Shown one piece after another: positions 59,431-64,000 of a DNA stretch of 64,000 nt. Numbering within the stretch: the first letter of the stretch is position 1; every line of letters begins with the position of its first letter. Origin of the DNA: Colias croceus (Eukaryota; Arthropoda; Insecta; Lepidoptera; Pieridae); NCBI RefSeq assembly GCF_905220415.1, contig NC_059544.1:11410501-11474500 (forward strand), given 5' to 3'. The translations under genes and the position numbers were made by a program. The notes under the pieces are model-generated. The model searched no databases. It had not been told where the DNA came from and saw only the letters and a list, made by a program, of their open reading frames with translations.

Positions 59431-62400
59431 GGAATGTTTGGAAGAATACAAGCGAAAGAACCAACAGGATTGTGAAAGCATATATATACAAATAACCTTC
59501 CAGCCTCCAGGAGTAATTGAGAGCCAGATTGATCGATCAATACTTAATTTATTTACTTGCAAGTAAACTGCAGGCCCCAGTGCCCCACTGAACTTCTACC
59601 CTAGTTGCTCCGACCCGCATATTCCTGCATGCCCGAGATGTGACTCCGGCAGAATCGCTCTGCGCGTGTCCCAACTCCGTCTACTGCACTGCGGCGTCAG
59701 CTGTTTGCAGGGAATGCTATTTCAATTGAACAAACTTCTAAAAGCTTTTATTTCTCAAGTCAAACTGTATAGAACTATTTCAGAATTATTTCACAAATAT
59801 TCGACTCGATATTTCTTTGCTTTAGTCGTATCCAATCTTTGAACAGTATCGCATTACAGTATAACGATTTTCAACTACTTTTCAAATTGTTTTTTTAAGG
59901 CCCTCAATCTGAATTTGTTCAGTTCAGTTTTGTATAGAAGTAAAATGACCGTGGTTAATAATGACAAAAGAGTTTATTATTATTTCCGTTATGGTTGAGA
60001 ACACATCGTAAATATCAGTTTTATCAACTGTAAATCGTGATCGAAAATACACATTTCAACAATATTGCCATTTGCAATATACACTTTTTAACCATTTACT
60101 CATGTAGAATATATTTTTCTGTTATTTTTTTAAGTCAGTTATTGCAGATTCTACGATAAAGTTGGCCATTCACACCTTAGCATACTATCGACACTAACGC
60201 TTCAGGTTTCAGTCACTTCGTGTATGCAATTAAACAAATAGCAATGATTATTATGCGTGCTCGTGCTTGCAGCAAACATGCTCTAATTCATCTAAACACT
60301 GTTTTGGGTCAATTAGCAGCGGTGGTGCTAAGTGCTGCCTTACCCGTTGTTATAGTACCCTCATGAATTGAAGCATGTACTTTACGTGTATGGAAATGTA
60401 TGAAAGCGAAAGGGTTTTTATAAATGCACCGCGAAATGTCGAATTTATTCAATAGAATTAGGTACATGAATACATGATATTGGGCAAGTAAATTTTGGGA
60501 AGGATATTCTCCATCCATCCTGTTATACTTGGTTGTCACAATAAACGGTGATTGTTTTTTTATTATTATTATATACTTATGTAAGCATGGTCAAAATTAA
60601 GTGTTATCACTTATCTTGATAATTACACTATATCAAAATTGAGCAAAGCGCTGCCGTTCCACATGCACGCTCGCATTGTTACCGTTTTGTCGCTTTTATA
60701 TTTTACAATATGCTCAATAGGAACGTTTACCTGGGTAATAATAAATAATTAGTGATTTCTGATTTGTTTCCTTTAATAATTTTGCTCGAGCGCACTTAAT
60801 TATATGTATATGTATTTACATGTGTAGGAATGTATCTTTATCTCTCCTTCAAGTTTTGTTTTCGCCAAAAAAAATCTGACAATAATTATCTATCTCTTTA
60901 CAAAAGTTCATGAATATCGGTTCAGCCGTTTTCACTGGAAAACGTTTAAATAACGCTTATATAGTATAGGCAAAATAACGATTTGTTACAAGTAATGAAA
61001 TGAAGACTATGTGGGTAGGAAGGAAGGAAAATCAGTGCTATGAGACTGTGCGTTATTGTAGACGCAAATAGAACTAATCATCCTGTTGTTGGAGTAATTA
61101 CTGTAGCTTGTAAAAACGCATGACGTGTTGGTGTGTGTGCGTGTGTGCTATGTTTTAGGTAAATGCGCAAATTCGTGCTGTTGTTTCGTGATTCGTGACA
61201 TTTAGTTTAATTTATTGTTATTTTACTTCGTTCGTATGTTGAAAAATAATGAAATAATATAAATTGTACCCACCTTGATAAAATTGAGGCGGAAAAATGT
61301 CTATAAATACATTACAGACATTTTCTAATACAAAATTATTTCTGCTGGCATGCGATGAAAATCATAACATTTAATGAATAACAACTTTGTTTATTTTGTT
61401 GTCATTATTTTGGACCATATTTTTAAAATCAAACGTAATTAATTTACGCATGAAATGGATAAAAACCGTATATGTATTAAAAATGTATATCGTAGTAAAA
61501 ATGTTTTTATACAGAACCAAAAGTATGATCGCAGTGTGATGACCTACTTGAATGCAAGAGAAGCCGCGTGGCCAGTCACGTGATCGATATCACTGATAAT
61601 GATTAAGTTATTAGTTATTAATTAATTACCGCTGAGAGGCGCTAGCAGTTTTTTACTGCGGTTTTTTCTTGCTTAATGGGGGTGATAATTGTGATTGATA
61701 TTAATATGGACGTAAAAAAAATTTTTTGCAACTATTTTTTGTGATTTTTTGTTAATAATTTTACAAATTTATATGTATTTATGTATTTTTAATTTTTTGG
61801 GCACGCAAAGAAATTAATTAAACCTCTTTTCGGTTTATTTAATTTATTACCTATCTAGTTACATACAGATATCATATGTAAATATAAAATATGTAATTTT
61901 CTTCCACATACAATGAAAGACCTGAATAATACAGTAAATTGGCCATAAAGCGGCATGAAATACTGAATTGTACAATAAACGGTGCCTCTGTAAGGAAACT
62001 AGTCACAATCGCTTGCTTGTGTAATGCGGCGGAACGAGACGATTCGAAAGTGATTCATACCTTGTCAACTAGGTGGATAATTGCATAAGTTATTGTTATT
62101 TTAATTCTTCGAAACTATACAATGAGCCCTTGAATTCAACCCAAACTTTACCATCATAAAACCACATGGAACGTTATGAAAAACTTACTTCGCTAAAAGA
62201 ATATTTTACTGTAAAAGACTCTGCAATTGACTATGTCTTGGTTAAATTATCCAGAGGGCCGAGACGAACGTCAAAAGTCAAAACGCAAAGGAATAGAATG
62301 CGCTATCGATACTATAATTGACATAAGCGTATGATGTTTTGCTAAGGATTTGTTCACCCTACCAACGACGACGACGACCACGAGCAAAATTTTCATCCAG

Positions 62401-63169
62401 TCGCAATTTAGAAAAATTTTGCAATACACAATTAAAAATAAAATAATAAAATTTCCTGTTGTTCTGGTGATTGGAACTTTTTTTTAGATCAATGAATGAA
62501 AAAATAGATTTTTCGTAGAGACGGTGGCTCCTAGAAAAAAATGTAACCCTCTGAAATAATAATATTGTCACTGACCCTTGAAAAATAAACAAAATTTGAA
62601 TTAGATCTGCCCGTTTAGACTTTAGAGAGAAGTCAGTAACATATAAACTCACAGGTGATAAAAGCGTTTTAAAGACGATAGTGTTAGTTATAGATAACGT
62701 GTAGTGTAATAACGCAGTTACGGGAATTGTGAAGTACATAACATTCGCTGTAACATTCTTCGCTGATTATATTTAATGTATCGGTTATCAATTGAAAGCC
62801 ACTTCATGGCAGGTGACGTGAAATCAACCGTGTTTCATTGCTTGTTTGTACAATATTGTTTGAATTTAATGTGCTAGCTCTTGTTCACACACATAATTTC
62901 GTATAGTTTACAGAAAAACATCGTAGCGATTTGTTATCAGTAAAATATGTTATGAAAATATTACAACCTTAGGAATAAAATTTACTGAAATTAACTTTCA
63001 GATTATTTAATTCACGTCCTAGAAGTTGTTTGTATATTGAAAATACCAAGATCGATTTTAATCAATCTTCCCTTACACGCTTACACCTTGATCAAGCATA
63101 ACCTCCCAAAACTAAACTCAAAAGGGAAAATAAAATTCATAGAATTCAATCGCCCGGTAATCTATACTA

Positions 63170-63999
63170 ATAAATAAATAATAAATAAATACACTTTATT
63201 TAGCACCAGATAAAAAAAAAAAGCAGACAATAAAACAAAAAAAAAGACAATATTACAATTTATGCCAAAAAGGCGGCCTTATCGCTACTCAGCGATTTCT
63301 ACCAGGCAACCTATGGGTAGGATTTTGAATTAAAAAAGGGGAAAAACAATAGGTGGTGCAGTAGATTATGAAAATTTAATTATAATAGATTTAAACCAAA
63401 TAACTACTTATAAATATATACATAATGAATATGATTTATAAATACATATACCTATGTATGATATATATATACATATATATAAATATAATTATAAATCTAT
63501 ATACTTATATATTAATACAAATAATACATAATATTATAATTTACAATAAAATAAATAGAGATAAACAAATACAGTAAAAATACTAACTATTTATCTGGGA
63601 GGAGAAATGATTGAGTATTAAATTTTTAAAAATATTCATTGATTTCGCACGTCTGATTTCTATTGGTAGAGCATTCCAAAGGAGTATGGACTGGACATGG
63701 TAGGATTTGTGGTAAAATTTGGATTTATGGGGAGGGATTTTCAACAGCAGGTTGCCAGTGCATCGCAGATTGAACTCGACATTCGAACGGAATTCAAATT
63801 TTTCCTTAAGGTAGGCAGGGGCTTGGGGATAGAAAAGGATTTTGTACAATGATGTTAAGATATGCATGTTACGACGTAAACGTATAGGTAACCACTTCAG
63901 CCTGTTACGATACTCTGTGACGTGATCATACTTGCGGAGACCAAATACGAACCGTATACATACATTTTGTAGCCGTTCGAGTTTGTCTAATTGTAATTC
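63170..63999 (-). mobile_element. LINE (non-LTR retrotransposon) 3' end, cut by the window edge
   Basis: From 63999 to 63583 the minus strand is open and reads LDKLERLQNVCIRFVFGLRK, RLKWLPIRLRRN, then YKILFYPQAPAYL, SILLWNALPIEIRRAKSMNI and FKNLILNHF to a TAA. This is the usual C-terminus of LINE reverse-transcriptase ORFs (L-WLP--R and LWN-LP--IR motifs). The 3' UTR includes GTTGCCTGGTAGAAATCGCT and GATAAGGCCGCC, as I recall from lepidopteran LINEs, and ends in A-rich and TAAATAAA runs near 63170-63250. The frame has no stop in the visible part. The 5' portion is outside. Confidence 0.75.
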
Positions 64000-64000
64000 G

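Larger units (their letters stand above)
58647..64000 (+). other. lace intron 2 (open at the window edge)
   Basis: No further exon with SPTLC2 similarity was found, so the intron exceeds 5.3 kb. It contains a copy of the AACTCAAACATTTATTTATT repeat at 59350-59430, a worn Helitron-type phrase near 60900-60970 (TTCATGAATATCGGTTCAGC) and the LINE end at 63170-63999. The long open frame at 62359-62739 on minus has no recognisable domain. Confidence 0.5.

Noticed and set aside
59570..59720. A next lace exon in the GC-richer patch
   Set aside because: No frame gives the SPTLC2 residues expected after ATERNRE, and no good acceptor/donor pair bounds an open frame.
62359..62739. 126-codon minus-strand open frame
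   Set aside because: AT-driven composition, no domain, and the first residues are common transposon-like or chance hydrophobics. It lies in the lace intron with no splice support.
1..64000. CRISPR arrays, operons, prophage or other bacterial systems
   Set aside because: Spliced insect genes and lepidopteran repeats throughout. Regular short repeats here are GACA, GT and hexamer microsatellites, not spacer arrays.

Overview
The window looks like nuclear DNA from a moth or butterfly (Lepidoptera). It is AT-rich with GC-rich coding exons, all genes are split by introns, and the repeats are typical of Lepidoptera: Helitron-like copies with TC and CTAG ends, tRNA-derived SINEs, MITEs and LINE tails. 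The protein families are insect ones (antennal-type IR75 ionotropic receptor, divergent nicotinic-type subunit, Rtnl1). I built all gene models by hand from splice consensus and reading phase. No search was run.

Layout, left to right. (1) 25-3537, plus: the last five exons of a divergent Cys-loop (nicotinic acetylcholine receptor-like) subunit that lacks the Cys-loop cysteines; its 5' exons lie outside. (2) 4026-4451, minus: a broken gene of a dispersed family recognisable by a GERFHQD motif. (3) 4769-10260, minus: a complete ten-exon IR75-family ionotropic receptor of 589 aa, convergent with gene 1. (4) 10261-19021: about 8.8 kb with no gene found, holding Helitron copies and two TIR elements. 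(5) 19022-24652, minus: a three-exon riboflavin transporter (SLC52/RFVT type, 460 aa). (6) 24653-28094: intergenic repeats. (7) 28095-54893, minus: the reticulon gene Rtnl1, spanning about 27 kb. It has a shared five-exon reticulon domain and at least four alternative 5' coding exons, two of which share a 36-nt microexon. (8) 55723 onward, plus: the first two coding exons of lace/SPTLC2 (serine palmitoyltransferase subunit 2). It is divergent from the longest Rtnl1 isoform across an ~830-bp gap, and the rest lies beyond the window. (9) The right edge is the 3' end of a LINE.

There is no operon logic. The genes act separately: two are receptors (chemosensory and nicotinic-like), one is a vitamin transporter, and two are ER membrane proteins (reticulon membrane shaping; sphingolipid synthesis) transcribed head to head. 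The points most worth a second look are the cysteine-less nicotinic-like subunit, the phase-locked alternative first exons of Rtnl1, a hexamer tandem repeat that abuts an IR75 splice acceptor, a young 874-bp element with ~83-bp perfect terminal inverted repeats, and a MITE in an Rtnl1 intron that was scrambled by partial duplication.
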